Source: Panacibacter ginsenosidivorans
GTDB taxonomy: Bacteria; Bacteroidota; Bacteroidia; Chitinophagales; Chitinophagaceae
Direction: 5' to 3'
DNA length: 64,000 bases
Assembly (NCBI RefSeq): GCF_007971225.1
Contig: NZ_CP042435.1
Location: 4,219,501 to 4,283,500 of the forward strand
Within the stretch, counting starts at the first letter, position 1, and each line of letters begins with the position of its first letter. Below the pieces are notes generated by a model, which saw only the letters and a list, made by a program, of their open reading frames with translations, was not told the DNA's origin and ran no database searches. This document shows, one piece after another, positions 33,597-42,538 of the stretch. Both the position numbers and the translations under genes were made by a program.

Positions 33597-34685
33597 ATGA
33601 AACAGGAAAGTAGAATTTACGGATTAGATATTTTAAGAGCAATAGCCATATTGCTGGTTATTTATGGGCACAGCTTCCAGTTTTTGGGTAACCTTATTCC
33701 TCATTGTGATGGGGTGGAAATATTTTTTGTACTAAGTGGTTATTTGATCGGAACAATTCTTTTGAAAACTTTGAACAAGCCTTCTGTAAGTTTTGCAGAT
33801 ATTCGTCAATTCTGGATGAGACGCTGGTTACGGACATTGCCCGCTTATTTTGTTGTACTAACCACCTTAATAATATACCAGGTAGCTACAAGGGAAAACC
33901 AATATTTCTTCGACTACGCACAGTATTACATTTTTATTCAATCAATTTTTAGGGGAGGAGCAGATTTGTTCCATGAATCATGGAGTTTATGTATTGAAGA
34001 ATGGTTCTACCTTTTAGTTCCGCTTTTATTATACCTTTCTTTCAGGTTCTTCAAAATTGAAATTAAGAAGCTGGTATTCTTCTGGATCGTATTTATTATT
34101 GTTATAGAAATAATATTTAGATCAATTGTGGCTGCACAACACCCTACGCACGATGGCTGGATGGAATTTGTAAGGGAGCCGGTAAGCGTCCGTATCGATA
34201 GTATAATGTTTGGCATACTTGGTGCGTACTTAAATTTTTATAAGTATCGTATTTGGAAGAATAAAAATGGCTTATTCATTATCGGCCTGCTTATTTGTAT
34301 AGGCACGAAGTTGATCAGTTTACTATCAAGCTTTGGTTGGTATGTGATGTATATTTCATTAACTGCCCAATCAATAGGTTCATTATTATTGCTTCCGAAA
34401 TTGAGTAATATAAAAGCCGGTAAGGGTGTACTATACAAGAGTTTTACTTTTATAAGTAGAATTTCATACTCTATGTATTTGTTGAATTTTACACCCTTTG
34501 ATAAAATAATACGCTCAAAGCTGCATGTATTTTACTTTGGGATTGTTCCCTATAATATTTTTGAATTTATAGCTTTTATAATATGGACCATTGGTGGTGC
34601 ATATATATTATTCAGGCTGGTTGAAAAACCAATGATGGATTTAAGGTATCGTTTACCCGTCAGAGTTTCGGTAGCTGCAGATTGA
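33597..34685 (+). CDS. acyltransferase, AT3 family (third copy)
   Basis: 362 residues from the ATG at 33597 (the TTG at 33591 is also possible). YGLDILRAIAILLVIYGHSF gives the conserved early R and H; GVEIFFVLSGYLIGTILLK, MRRWLRTLPAYFVVL and SWSLCIEEWFYLLVPLLLYL are typical of OafA-like membrane acyltransferases. It is more distant from the other two AT3 copies than they are from each other. Likely O-acetylates a sugar. Confidence 0.9.
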   Translation: MKQESRIYGLDILRAIAILLVIYGHSFQFLGNLIPHCDGVEIFFVLSGYLIGTILLKTLNKPSVSFADIRQFWMRRWLRTLPAYFVVLTTLIIYQVATRENQYFFDYAQYYIFIQSIFRGGADLFHESWSLCIEEWFYLLVPLLLYLSFRFFKIEIKKLVFFWIVFIIVIEIIFRSIVAAQHPTHDGWMEFVREPVSVRIDSIMFGILGAYLNFYKYRIWKNKNGLFIIGLLICIGTKLISLLSSFGWYVMYISLTAQSIGSLLLLPKLSNIKAGKGVLYKSFTFISRISYSMYLLNFTPFDKIIRSKLHVFYFGIVPYNIFEFIAFIIWTIGGAYILFRLVEKPMMDLRYRLPVRVSVAAD

Positions 34686-34705
34686 AAGTATAATATTACA
34701 AATTA

Positions 34706-35974
34706 ATGAAGATCCTGCACGTTTGTTCTAATTATTATCCTGCGCATGGCGGCCCGCAATATACCATGAAGCATTTGTCGGAAAACTTTGTGGAGTATTA
34801 TCATGATGAAGTAGCTGTTGCCACTTCCAATTCTTTATATGGTCCTGAAATGCCTTTGTTCAAAACTATAGAGCCGGCGAATGAAAATATAAATGGTGTG
34901 GATGTGCACAGGTTTGCCTTCAACAGGTGGCATTATCCATTGCTTACTTATGCAGGTCGTGGTTACAAAAAAATATTCAAGCAAACATTGCCGCACCGGT
35001 TATATAAATACCGCTGGGAACTGGATTGCAAAGGTATTGACAGGATGATGGAAGATGCAGATGCAGATGTGATCATGGCCACCACCAGTAACTATATGTT
35101 TTGCGATTATCCCTTTTGGCGCTTTCGCACAAAGAGCCCCAAGCCATTTGTATTGTATGGTGCATTGCATTTGCATATCAACTGGCCCTCTGATGCGCCG
35201 GTAATAAAAAGAGCAAGGGTATGCGATTGTTATATTGCCAATACAGATTTTGAAAAAAATAAAATGATAGAATATGGTGTGGAAGCTGATAAAATAGTTA
35301 CCACAGGAACAGGTATAACAGCAGCAGATTATGTATGTAATGAAAATGAAGTAAAAGCCTTTCGTGAAAAATATGGTATACAGGAAAATGAGGTACTGGT
35401 TGGCCATATCGGCAGATTGTCTGCCGGTAAAGGAGCAGGTATTTTATTGGATGCATTTGCAGAAGTATATAAACAACACAAACACGTAAAGCTGTTGCTG
35501 GCAGGTACTGCTACAGATTTTACTACAGCACTAAAGCAAAAGATACAGGCACATGATTTACCTGTAATTCTTTTGGAAGATTTTGACAGTGCATTGAAGC
35601 CTTTATTATTTAATGCCATAGATGTTTTCGTGCTTGCTTCAAAAGGCGAATCGTTTGGCGTTGTTTTCCTGGAAGCTTGGGCCTGTAAAAAGCCAGTTAT
35701 CGGTGTAGCTATGGGCGCTGTAGCTTCACTGGTGCGTGATGGCAGGGATGGTCTTTTGTTTGCAGCAGATAATATACAGGAATTATCATCGGCTATCATC
35801 GCATTAATGCAGGATGAAGCAAAACGCAAACGATTTGGTAATAATGGCTACGCGAAAATCATACAGCAATTTACCTGGCCGGTCATCACTAAAAAATACA
35901 GGGATGCTTATTTGCTGGGTATTGAAAATTTTAAAAAGCTGCAGCAAAATAAAACTGCATTTTCAAACAGCTGA
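34706..35974 (+). CDS. GT4 family glycosyltransferase, tandem paralogue 1
   Basis: 422 residues. MKILHVCSNYYPAHGGPQYT starts the acceptor domain. The donor domain has VLVGHIGRLSAGKGAGILLD, VFVLASKGESFGVVFLEAWA and KKPVIGVAMGAVASLVRDGR, with the GT4 EX7E-type motif. It is closely related to the gene 5 bp downstream; the pair is likely a tandem duplication. Specificity unknown. Confidence 0.92.
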   Translation: MKILHVCSNYYPAHGGPQYTMKHLSENFVEYYHDEVAVATSNSLYGPEMPLFKTIEPANENINGVDVHRFAFNRWHYPLLTYAGRGYKKIFKQTLPHRLYKYRWELDCKGIDRMMEDADADVIMATTSNYMFCDYPFWRFRTKSPKPFVLYGALHLHINWPSDAPVIKRARVCDCYIANTDFEKNKMIEYGVEADKIVTTGTGITAADYVCNENEVKAFREKYGIQENEVLVGHIGRLSAGKGAGILLDAFAEVYKQHKHVKLLLAGTATDFTTALKQKIQAHDLPVILLEDFDSALKPLLFNAIDVFVLASKGESFGVVFLEAWACKKPVIGVAMGAVASLVRDGRDGLLFAADNIQELSSAIIALMQDEAKRKRFGNNGYAKIIQQFTWPVITKKYRDAYLLGIENFKKLQQNKTAFSNS

Positions 35975-35979
35975 TATTT

Positions 35980-37212
35980 ATGAAAGTGCTGCATGTAACA
36001 CAGAATTATTATCCTTCGCTTGGTGGCACGCAGCACACTATGAAAAAAATATCAGAATGTTTACATGCGCAGTATAATGACAAAGTAACGGTGATCACTA
36101 CGAATTCTCTTTATGGCCCCAATAATGCAACTTTTAAAAAAATAGAAGAGAAAGAAACATTCATCAATGGTGTGCATGTAAAACGTTTTGGATTTTTCAG
36201 GGCACATAAACCTTTACTTAAACTGGTTTCAAAAGCATCTGTAAAAATGAGTGGCAAAGGATTGCCTGAATCAGTTGCCACATTATCGATGGGGCCTTTT
36301 TCTGCATCTATGAAAAAAGCAATTGAAACCACCGATGCAGATATTATCTGCGCTTCTTCGGTGCATTATCGTTTTGCCGATTATGGGTTATACCGTAAAA
36401 ATATACCTAACCCTAAACCATTTGTTTTGTACGGTGCTTTGCACCTTGAAACCGGGCAGGTGCCTGCAAAGTATATACAAAGGATCAAAGCTGCAGATCA
36501 TTATATCGCCAATACATTGTATGAAAAAGAGTTTTTAATAAAGCAGGGAATGCAAGCTGCAAAAATAACTGTTGCGGGTGCTGCTACAGATATACTGGAA
36601 CAAGAAATACACTACGATGAAGATGTGCGAAAAGCATCAGGTATAAATGCTGATAAAAAGATCATCCTCTGTATCAGCCGGCAGGAAGCTTTCAAAGGGC
36701 TGCCGGTTTTAATAGATGCCTTTAGTCAGCTGCAGCAGGAAGAAAAAAATAGTTGCCTGGTTATAGCAGGTGCAAAAGGTACTTACAGCAGCGCATTACA
36801 GGAAGCTGCAAAAAATATCCAAAACCTGTTTGTGCTTACTGATATTCCCCAGCACACAAAATGTATGCTTCTGCAAGCCGCAGCGATAGTCGTGCTGCCT
36901 TCCAAAGAAGAATCTTTTGGTGTGGTATTTCTTGAAGCGTGGAGTTTTAAAAAACCTGTTATAGGAACACGCATCGGTGCTATTGCTTCTTTGATAGAAG
37001 AAAATAAAGATGGCTATCTTTTTGAACCGGGCAACGTTTCAGAACTTGCCATGCAGATAAAACGCATGATCTCAGACAACAACAAGGCTCAACAAATGGG
37101 TGCTGCCGGTTTTGAAAAAGTGCAGCAACATTATACATGGGACAAGATCACTGCAACATTCAGGGCCGCGTATATCCAGGCGATCGAAACATTTCATCAA
37201 CAGAAAAATTAA
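35980..37212 (+). CDS. GT4 family glycosyltransferase, tandem paralogue 2
   Basis: 410 residues, paralogue of the preceding gene. Matching motifs: MKVLHVTQNYYPSLGGTQHT, ILCISRQEAFKGLPVLIDAF, IVVLPSKEESFGVVFLEAWS and KKPVIGTRIGAIASLIEENK. Divergence is strongest in the N-terminal acceptor half, as expected if the acceptor changed. Three bases separate it from the following methyltransferase. Confidence 0.92.
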   Translation: MKVLHVTQNYYPSLGGTQHTMKKISECLHAQYNDKVTVITTNSLYGPNNATFKKIEEKETFINGVHVKRFGFFRAHKPLLKLVSKASVKMSGKGLPESVATLSMGPFSASMKKAIETTDADIICASSVHYRFADYGLYRKNIPNPKPFVLYGALHLETGQVPAKYIQRIKAADHYIANTLYEKEFLIKQGMQAAKITVAGAATDILEQEIHYDEDVRKASGINADKKIILCISRQEAFKGLPVLIDAFSQLQQEEKNSCLVIAGAKGTYSSALQEAAKNIQNLFVLTDIPQHTKCMLLQAAAIVVLPSKEESFGVVFLEAWSFKKPVIGTRIGAIASLIEENKDGYLFEPGNVSELAMQIKRMISDNNKAQQMGAAGFEKVQQHYTWDKITATFRAAYIQAIETFHQQKN

Positions 37213-37215
37213 AGC

Positions 37216-37833
37216 ATGTTCAGGCAGGAAGCAAAATGGGTGGGCGATTTGCTGAAGAATATTGATACTATTCGCAAACCGGTGATAGCGAACATTGGTT
37301 CATCCACTGCTTTGTTCAGGGAGGCGCTGCAGCCGCATATACACGAACACATCTTTAAGCCTTTGCAACAAAAAGGTTATCCTATTTATCATGTGGATGT
37401 AAAAGAAGATAATGGCGTTGATATGGTTGCTGATATTACACAACCAACATTTGCAACGCAACATACCAATGCTTTTGATATTGTTATCTGCACCAATATG
37501 CTGGAGCACGTGGAAGATATCAATGCTGTTGTGCAGAATTTATATACAGCATGCCGCAACAATGGTTACCTGCTTATCACGGTTCCTTATAAATATAAAA
37601 AACATCTTGACCCGATCGATAATATGTTCAGGCCAACACCGGAAGAGATCACCGCCTTATTCAAACCCGGCCAGGTACAACAGATAGCAGCGCAGATCAT
37701 TACTATTACAGAGCGTAGTTATTATAAAAAGAAAAGATCGCATTATCCGTTGTGGGGTTACAGGGAAATTGCAGGATATTATTTGGGTATCCGTTTTAAA
37801 GTTTCGGGTGTATTGTTACAGGTAAAAAAATAA
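37216..37833 (+). CDS. class I SAM-dependent methyltransferase (Methyltransf_11-like)
   Basis: 205 residues. IANIGSSTALFREALQ stands where the SAM-binding glycine loop is expected. DVKEDNGVDMVADI and FDIVICTNMLEHVEDINAVV match the second and fourth motifs, and GYLLITVPYKYKKHLDP the post-motif region. The glycine-rich loop is weak, so activity is probable but not certain. Possible O-methylation of a sugar or a chain-end. Confidence 0.75.
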   Translation: MFRQEAKWVGDLLKNIDTIRKPVIANIGSSTALFREALQPHIHEHIFKPLQQKGYPIYHVDVKEDNGVDMVADITQPTFATQHTNAFDIVICTNMLEHVEDINAVVQNLYTACRNNGYLLITVPYKYKKHLDPIDNMFRPTPEEITALFKPGQVQQIAAQIITITERSYYKKKRSHYPLWGYREIAGYYLGIRFKVSGVLLQVKK

Positions 37834-37885
37834 TGAGCCCGGCAGTAGTGCGTGTAGCATCGTTCCTTGCGTCGCACACTTGTGC
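37832..37885 (+). repeat. intergenic GTAC-end repeat, copy j1 (forward)
   Basis: The outer end TAATGAGCCCGGC begins on the methyltransferase stop; inner flank AGCATCGTTCC; core TTGCGTCGCACACTTGTGC at 37867-37885. Inverted partner is j2. Confidence 0.93.
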
Positions 37886-37889
37886 GTTT

Positions 37890-37982
37890 GGAACAAGAAG
37901 CTGCAAGCTACGAGCTATGAGCTTCGAGCAAATACATATAACGTAATAGCTCAAGGCCCGCAGCTAAAAGCTCATAGCTATT
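37890..37982. repeat. AGCT-rich repeat block nested between copies j1 and j2
   Basis: Runs of AGCTGCAAGCTACGAGCT and GAGCTTCGAGC are followed after a short spacer by AGCTCAAGGCCCGCAGCT and AAAGCTCATAGCTA. The two halves are partly inverted, giving a large imperfect hairpin. This sort of AAGCTNNNAGCT block is seen in other genomes (from memory). No coding potential. Confidence 0.7.
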
Positions 37983-37987
37983 CTTCA

Positions 37988-38055
37988 GTACAAGTGTGCG
38001 ACGCAACAGTTGATGCCATATGAACAGAAAGATTGGTTCATAAAAAAATAAAAGA
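37988..38055 (-). repeat. intergenic GTAC-end repeat, copy j2 (reverse)
   Basis: Reverse core GTACAAGTGTGCGACGCAA at 37988-38006; outer end GGTTCATAAAAAAATAAAA near 38034-38052, about 10 bases before the asparagine-synthase-like ATG. Confidence 0.92.
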
Positions 38056-38064
38056 TAACACTGA

Positions 38065-39918
38065 ATGTGCGGAATAGCGGGGATGTATAATTTTAAGAGA
38101 GGTAATTTATACGAAAATTATTTTTCAAAATGTCTTACGGGCATGCATCGCCGCGGCCCCGATGATCAGCAACTCTGGCACAATAATGAAAATTATATTG
38201 CGGGATTTGTAAGACTTTCTATACGTGATCTTAGCATTAACGGAAGACAGCCGATGTTTTCATCCTGTGGCAACTACTGTATCACTTTTAATGGTGAGAT
38301 ATACAACACAGATACGTTGAAAAATCTACTGCAATCTTTTGGTATCACTTATCATTCTTCCGCAGATACGGAAGTGTTACTGTATGCAATCATGCACCTT
38401 GGCATTGAAAAAGCAATGCATATTACAGATGGTATTTTTGCTATTGCATTTTATGACCTGCAACGCAACCGGCTTATACTTGCAAGAGACAGGGTAGGGG
38501 TAAAGCCATTGTATATAGGTATGCATGAAAATGGCGTTGTGTATAGTTCGCAGTATGATCATATCATCAATCATCCTTATTGCAGGGATAATAATCTTAA
38601 CGGAGGATCTATGGGCAGTTACCTGCAACTGGGTTATATTCCTGAAGATGCAGGTATCATTGAAAAAACAAAACTATTATTACATGGCCACTATTATATA
38701 GTTGAGGAAGGTAAGGTTACAACACATTGTTATTACAACTATGGAAGTGCCACAAAACACGCAGATAAACATAAGCTGGAAGAAATTATTTGCGGCGCCA
38801 CGCAGAGCCAGCTGGTGTCAGATGTACCTGTGGGCACATTTATGTCTGGCGGTGTAGACAGTACATTGGTTACTTACTGCGCCAACAAAAAACAAGCAAT
38901 ACAATCGTTTACAATCGGTGTAAATAACAAGGATATGAACGAAGCTGATGCAGCAGCGCAATTTGCAGCTATCTTCAATACCAAACATGATTGCCGTTAT
39001 ATTGATGAGCAGGTTTTCCTTCCATTGATACAGGATCATTTCAAAGCATTCAGTGAGCCATTTGCGGATTATTCTTCCATACCCACTTTATTGCTGAGTG
39101 CTTTTGCAAAAGAAAAGGTAACCGTTGCATTAAGTGGTGATGGTGGCGATGAATTATTCTGGGGTTATCCCCGAAACAGGAAAGTGCCGGCACTGGTTCC
39201 TTTCTATGAAAAAAATATATGGACAAGGCGCATGAAGCTATTATGGTCAAAAGCCAAAAAGCCTGCACATACCGATATTTCAAAGCACTGGAACAAAACT
39301 GATTTTGCGGGTTACTATTATAGTGCATTGCATATAACAGGCGCTGAATACTGGTTACCCAAAATACTGGAAACTGAACCCTTACCTGCTTATCATTATA
39401 CTATGCTAAAGAAGGGCGAACAACAGGACCTAAGCAATGTTACTTCTGTAATGGAGCTTGTTCGTAAAATGGAAGTAGATATTCACCTGCAACGCATATT
39501 ACTGAAAGTAGACAGGGCAAGCATGTTTCACAGTCTTGAAGTACGGGTGCCTTTATTAAGCAATAGTATGCTTGATCTTAGTGAATCTTACAATTATAAA
39601 GATTGTATTGCAGATGCACAAGGTAAAATGAACCTGAAAAAATTACTTGCCGCCAAAGCGGGTAATGAACTTGCGTTTGCGCCCAAAAAGGGTTTTACTA
39701 TTCCGCTGGACGACTGGTTGCGGAATGTTTTGAATAAAGAGGTGACAGAGAAGATAATGGACATGCCTGCACATATTGCCCCCCTATTTAACAGGAAACA
39801 ATTACAGCAATTGCTGCAACAGTATATGCATGGACAGACAGCTGCCGGCTGGCTGGTGTGGGCGTTATATTGCCTGGTACAATGGGATGCAATGCACAAA
39901 AATAAAATTGCCGCATGA
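38065..39918 (+). CDS. asnB: asparagine synthase (glutamine-hydrolysing) homologue, probably a sugar amidotransferase
   Basis: 617 residues with the N-terminal glutaminase domain (nucleophile Cys2 in MCGIAGMYNF, then RRGPDDQQLW and ITFNGEIYN). A synthetase domain with the PP-loop SGGVDST (261-267) and ALSGDGGDELFWGYPR follows. Key residues look intact. AsnB homologues inside surface-polysaccharide loci often amidate uronic-acid carboxyls or related groups; here the nonulosonate carboxyl is another possible target (inference). It overlaps the fused glycosyltransferase gene by the ATGA of the start. Confidence 0.9.
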   Translation: MCGIAGMYNFKRGNLYENYFSKCLTGMHRRGPDDQQLWHNNENYIAGFVRLSIRDLSINGRQPMFSSCGNYCITFNGEIYNTDTLKNLLQSFGITYHSSADTEVLLYAIMHLGIEKAMHITDGIFAIAFYDLQRNRLILARDRVGVKPLYIGMHENGVVYSSQYDHIINHPYCRDNNLNGGSMGSYLQLGYIPEDAGIIEKTKLLLHGHYYIVEEGKVTTHCYYNYGSATKHADKHKLEEIICGATQSQLVSDVPVGTFMSGGVDSTLVTYCANKKQAIQSFTIGVNNKDMNEADAAAQFAAIFNTKHDCRYIDEQVFLPLIQDHFKAFSEPFADYSSIPTLLLSAFAKEKVTVALSGDGGDELFWGYPRNRKVPALVPFYEKNIWTRRMKLLWSKAKKPAHTDISKHWNKTDFAGYYYSALHITGAEYWLPKILETEPLPAYHYTMLKKGEQQDLSNVTSVMELVRKMEVDIHLQRILLKVDRASMFHSLEVRVPLLSNSMLDLSESYNYKDCIADAQGKMNLKKLLAAKAGNELAFAPKKGFTIPLDDWLRNVLNKEVTEKIMDMPAHIAPLFNRKQLQQLLQQYMHGQTAAGWLVWALYCLVQWDAMHKNKIAA

Positions 39919-42350
39919 GGATCATTTTATTTGTAGATACTTTTCCCTCCCTGAGTGAAACGTTTATTTCCAACAAGGTGAGATATCTTGCTGAGAAAGG
40001 ATGCAATGTTTTTGTTTTTTGCGTTAAAAGGAATAATGATCTGCTGCATGAATTATTTGGCAATAATAAAAATGTTGAAGTGGTATTGTTGCGGAAAAGC
40101 ACGATGGTGCCTTTCCTGTTGTCGCATCCATTTTTGGTAACACGCTTTTTGTTTAAACCAACATCTTTAAGGCAGCGTTTATTCAGGCGGTTCAGGTTGG
40201 CTAAGATCAATCAGTATAAACCCGATATAATACACTTTGAATTTTCCGGAATTGGTGTTGACTATCTCTATGAAATAAGAAAGGTTACCTGTAAAAAAGT
40301 TGTCAGCTGCCGCGGATCTGCAGAGAAAGTAAAATTGCTGATACATAAAGACCGTAAAGAAAATTTTCGTGCATTGCTTGATGAAGTAGATGCAGTGCAT
40401 TGTGTGTCTGAGGATATGCGCAGGACCATACTTCCTTACTGCAATAAACCGGAGAAGATATTTATCAATTATCCAAGTATCAACACTGCATTTTTCAGTA
40501 AACAACATCTGTCTCAAAAGAAAACTGACATTGTAACTATACTAAGTGTGGGCAGGTTTACTTTCCAAAAAGGCTTTGGAACAGGATTGCAGGCCATTCA
40601 TTTACTAAAGGAATCCGGCGTTGATTTTAAGTGGATGATCGTGGGCAGCGGGCCGGAATATGAACAGATCTTATACCAGGTACATCATTTTAAGTTACAG
40701 GATCATGTGCAATTATTAGGCGCCAGATCTTCTGCCGAAGTAAAGGACCTGATGGTGCAGGCCGATATTTATTTTTTGCCCAGTGTATATGAAGGTATTG
40801 CCAATGTAGCCCTGGAAGCCATGAGTATGGAACTGCCCGTAGTGGCCACCAGAAGCGGTGGTATGGAAGAAGTAATTGTGCCTGCAGAGAATGGCTTGCT
40901 CGCAGATGTTTATGACCACATTGGATTAGCAGATCATTTATTGTTGTTATTAAAAGATGCGGGCCTGCGTAAACAGCTTGGCAGCAACGCAAGGAAAACA
41001 ATAGAACAAAGATTCACGCTGGATATACAAACAGAAAAATATATTGCCGTTTATTCAAAGCTTGCGGGCATTACCTGCATACAACCTGCACAGGATACAA
41101 TTGAGCAACTTAATGCACCTGCAGATAAAGTAACTGTTTCGGCCATCCCGTCAACTCCTTATAAAAAGCAGTTACATATAGGCATCATCCTTCCTGAATT
41201 TCCAACTGTAAGCGAAACTTTTTTTATTAATAAAGTAATTGGCCTCTGCAACCGCGGACACAGGGTTACAGTTTTCGGGGGAAGGAAACCTATAGATAAT
41301 TCTGTAGCCAGATTGTATCGCCTTGATAATTATAAGAACCTTGTGATCGCCGATCTTGATTTCAAAAGCTCTTTACTTCACCTTGGTAAAATATTCTTTC
41401 TATTTCCATCTGCCTTCTTTAAAAGTTTTCATACAGATCTGCAGGTGTTTCGCAGAAAGCTTTATGTTAATTTATGTAAGGCTTATACCAACAAATATAA
41501 TTGTGACATTTATCATTTTGGTTATTCCGGTATTGCAATTTTTTATTTATCGCTGTTTGATTCACTTAAAGGCAAAACAGTGATCAGTTGCAGGGGAACC
41601 GCAGAAAATGTAAAACTTATATCAGAAAAAGAGCGCATAAAAAAACTGAAAATATTATTTGAAAAAGTGGATAAGATCCACTGTGTGTCTGCAAGCATGT
41701 CCAATACTGTACAAAGCTATGGGGCGCCTGTTGATAAGATATTCATTAACCGCCCGGCAATAGATACCACTTTTTTCTCCAGACAAAACCAGGTGCACCA
41801 CAATGATAAAATTATTATTCTATCTGTAGGAAGACTGGTTTTTCAAAAGGGCTTTATGATCGGTTTACTGGCCATACAAAAACTAAAAGAGCAGTTTGGA
41901 AATTTTGTATGGAAAATTGCGGGAGACGGACCCAAAATGGAGGAACTGATGACGCATATTCACTCACTCGGCCTGATGGAAAATATTGTATTGCTAGGCA
42001 AAAAAGACAGGAATGAAATAAAAGAATTGTATGAAGAAGCCGACATCTATTTTTTGCCCAGTGTAAGCGAGGGGCTCGCCAATGCGGTACTCGAAGCAAT
42101 GTCTATGAGCCTGGCAGTTGTATCGTCTGATGTGGGGGGTATGCAGGAAGCGATCACACACAATGCAGATGGCAAACTTGTCAGCAATTATGACCATGCA
42201 GCGATGGCGGCGCAATTGCTTGAATTGTGTAAGGATGACGTACTTAGAAAAAAACTTGGCGAAGCTGCCAGAAAAACGGCTGAAGAAAAATTTGACATCA
42301 GCCGTTATATTGATGTATTCGAAGATGAATATTATAAATTGCTGCATTAA
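39915..42350 (+). CDS. tandem GT4-GT4 fusion glycosyltransferase
   Basis: 811 residues formed of two full GT4 modules of the same subfamily. Module 1 (about 1-390): ILFVDTFPSLSETFISNKVR, SCRGSAEKVKLL, SVGRFTFQKGFGTGLQAIHL and ADIYFLPSVYEGIANVALEA. Module 2 (about 418-811): IGIILPEFPTVSETFFINKV, SCRGTAENVKLI, SVGRLVFQKGFMIGLLAIQK and ADIYFLPSVSEGLANAVLEA. A short linker (about 395-417) joins them. Both retain the EX7E region, so both may be active and add two residues in sequence. The whole gene is in one frame with no sign of sequencing fusion. It is co-translated with the asparagine-synthase homologue. Confidence 0.92.
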   Translation: MRIILFVDTFPSLSETFISNKVRYLAEKGCNVFVFCVKRNNDLLHELFGNNKNVEVVLLRKSTMVPFLLSHPFLVTRFLFKPTSLRQRLFRRFRLAKINQYKPDIIHFEFSGIGVDYLYEIRKVTCKKVVSCRGSAEKVKLLIHKDRKENFRALLDEVDAVHCVSEDMRRTILPYCNKPEKIFINYPSINTAFFSKQHLSQKKTDIVTILSVGRFTFQKGFGTGLQAIHLLKESGVDFKWMIVGSGPEYEQILYQVHHFKLQDHVQLLGARSSAEVKDLMVQADIYFLPSVYEGIANVALEAMSMELPVVATRSGGMEEVIVPAENGLLADVYDHIGLADHLLLLLKDAGLRKQLGSNARKTIEQRFTLDIQTEKYIAVYSKLAGITCIQPAQDTIEQLNAPADKVTVSAIPSTPYKKQLHIGIILPEFPTVSETFFINKVIGLCNRGHRVTVFGGRKPIDNSVARLYRLDNYKNLVIADLDFKSSLLHLGKIFFLFPSAFFKSFHTDLQVFRRKLYVNLCKAYTNKYNCDIYHFGYSGIAIFYLSLFDSLKGKTVISCRGTAENVKLISEKERIKKLKILFEKVDKIHCVSASMSNTVQSYGAPVDKIFINRPAIDTTFFSRQNQVHHNDKIIILSVGRLVFQKGFMIGLLAIQKLKEQFGNFVWKIAGDGPKMEELMTHIHSLGLMENIVLLGKKDRNEIKELYEEADIYFLPSVSEGLANAVLEAMSMSLAVVSSDVGGMQEAITHNADGKLVSNYDHAAMAAQLLELCKDDVLRKKLGEAARKTAEEKFDISRYIDVFEDEYYKLLH

Positions 42351-42411
42351 TATTTTTTTGAACCCGGGTGCAGCAACACTATTAAGCTTTGGTTGTGTCA
42401 CTCACTTGTAC
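42350..42411 (+). repeat. intergenic GTAC-end repeat, copy k (forward, subtype II)
   Basis: Outer end TATTTTTTTGAACCCGGG directly after the fusion gene's stop, inner flank ATTAAGCTTTGG, core TTGTGTCACTCACTTGTAC at 42393-42411. Confidence 0.92.
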
Positions 42412-42510
42412 GTTTAGCACATTACTGAGCATTTTGTTAACCCTGACCATAGCAAAAAATATTACTTCCTGTTTAGTTTTATAAAATACACACAGCCCAC
42501 TTTACTGTTT

Positions 42511-42538
42511 AACCTGTTGCCAAAACATGCAACAGGTT
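42511..42538. repeat. 10-bp inverted repeat over the putative start of the GT2 gene
   Basis: AACCTGTTGC (42511-42520) and GCAACAGGTT (42529-42538) with an 8-base loop. The TTG at 42517, the only conventional start of the downstream gene, lies inside the left arm. Confidence 0.7.
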
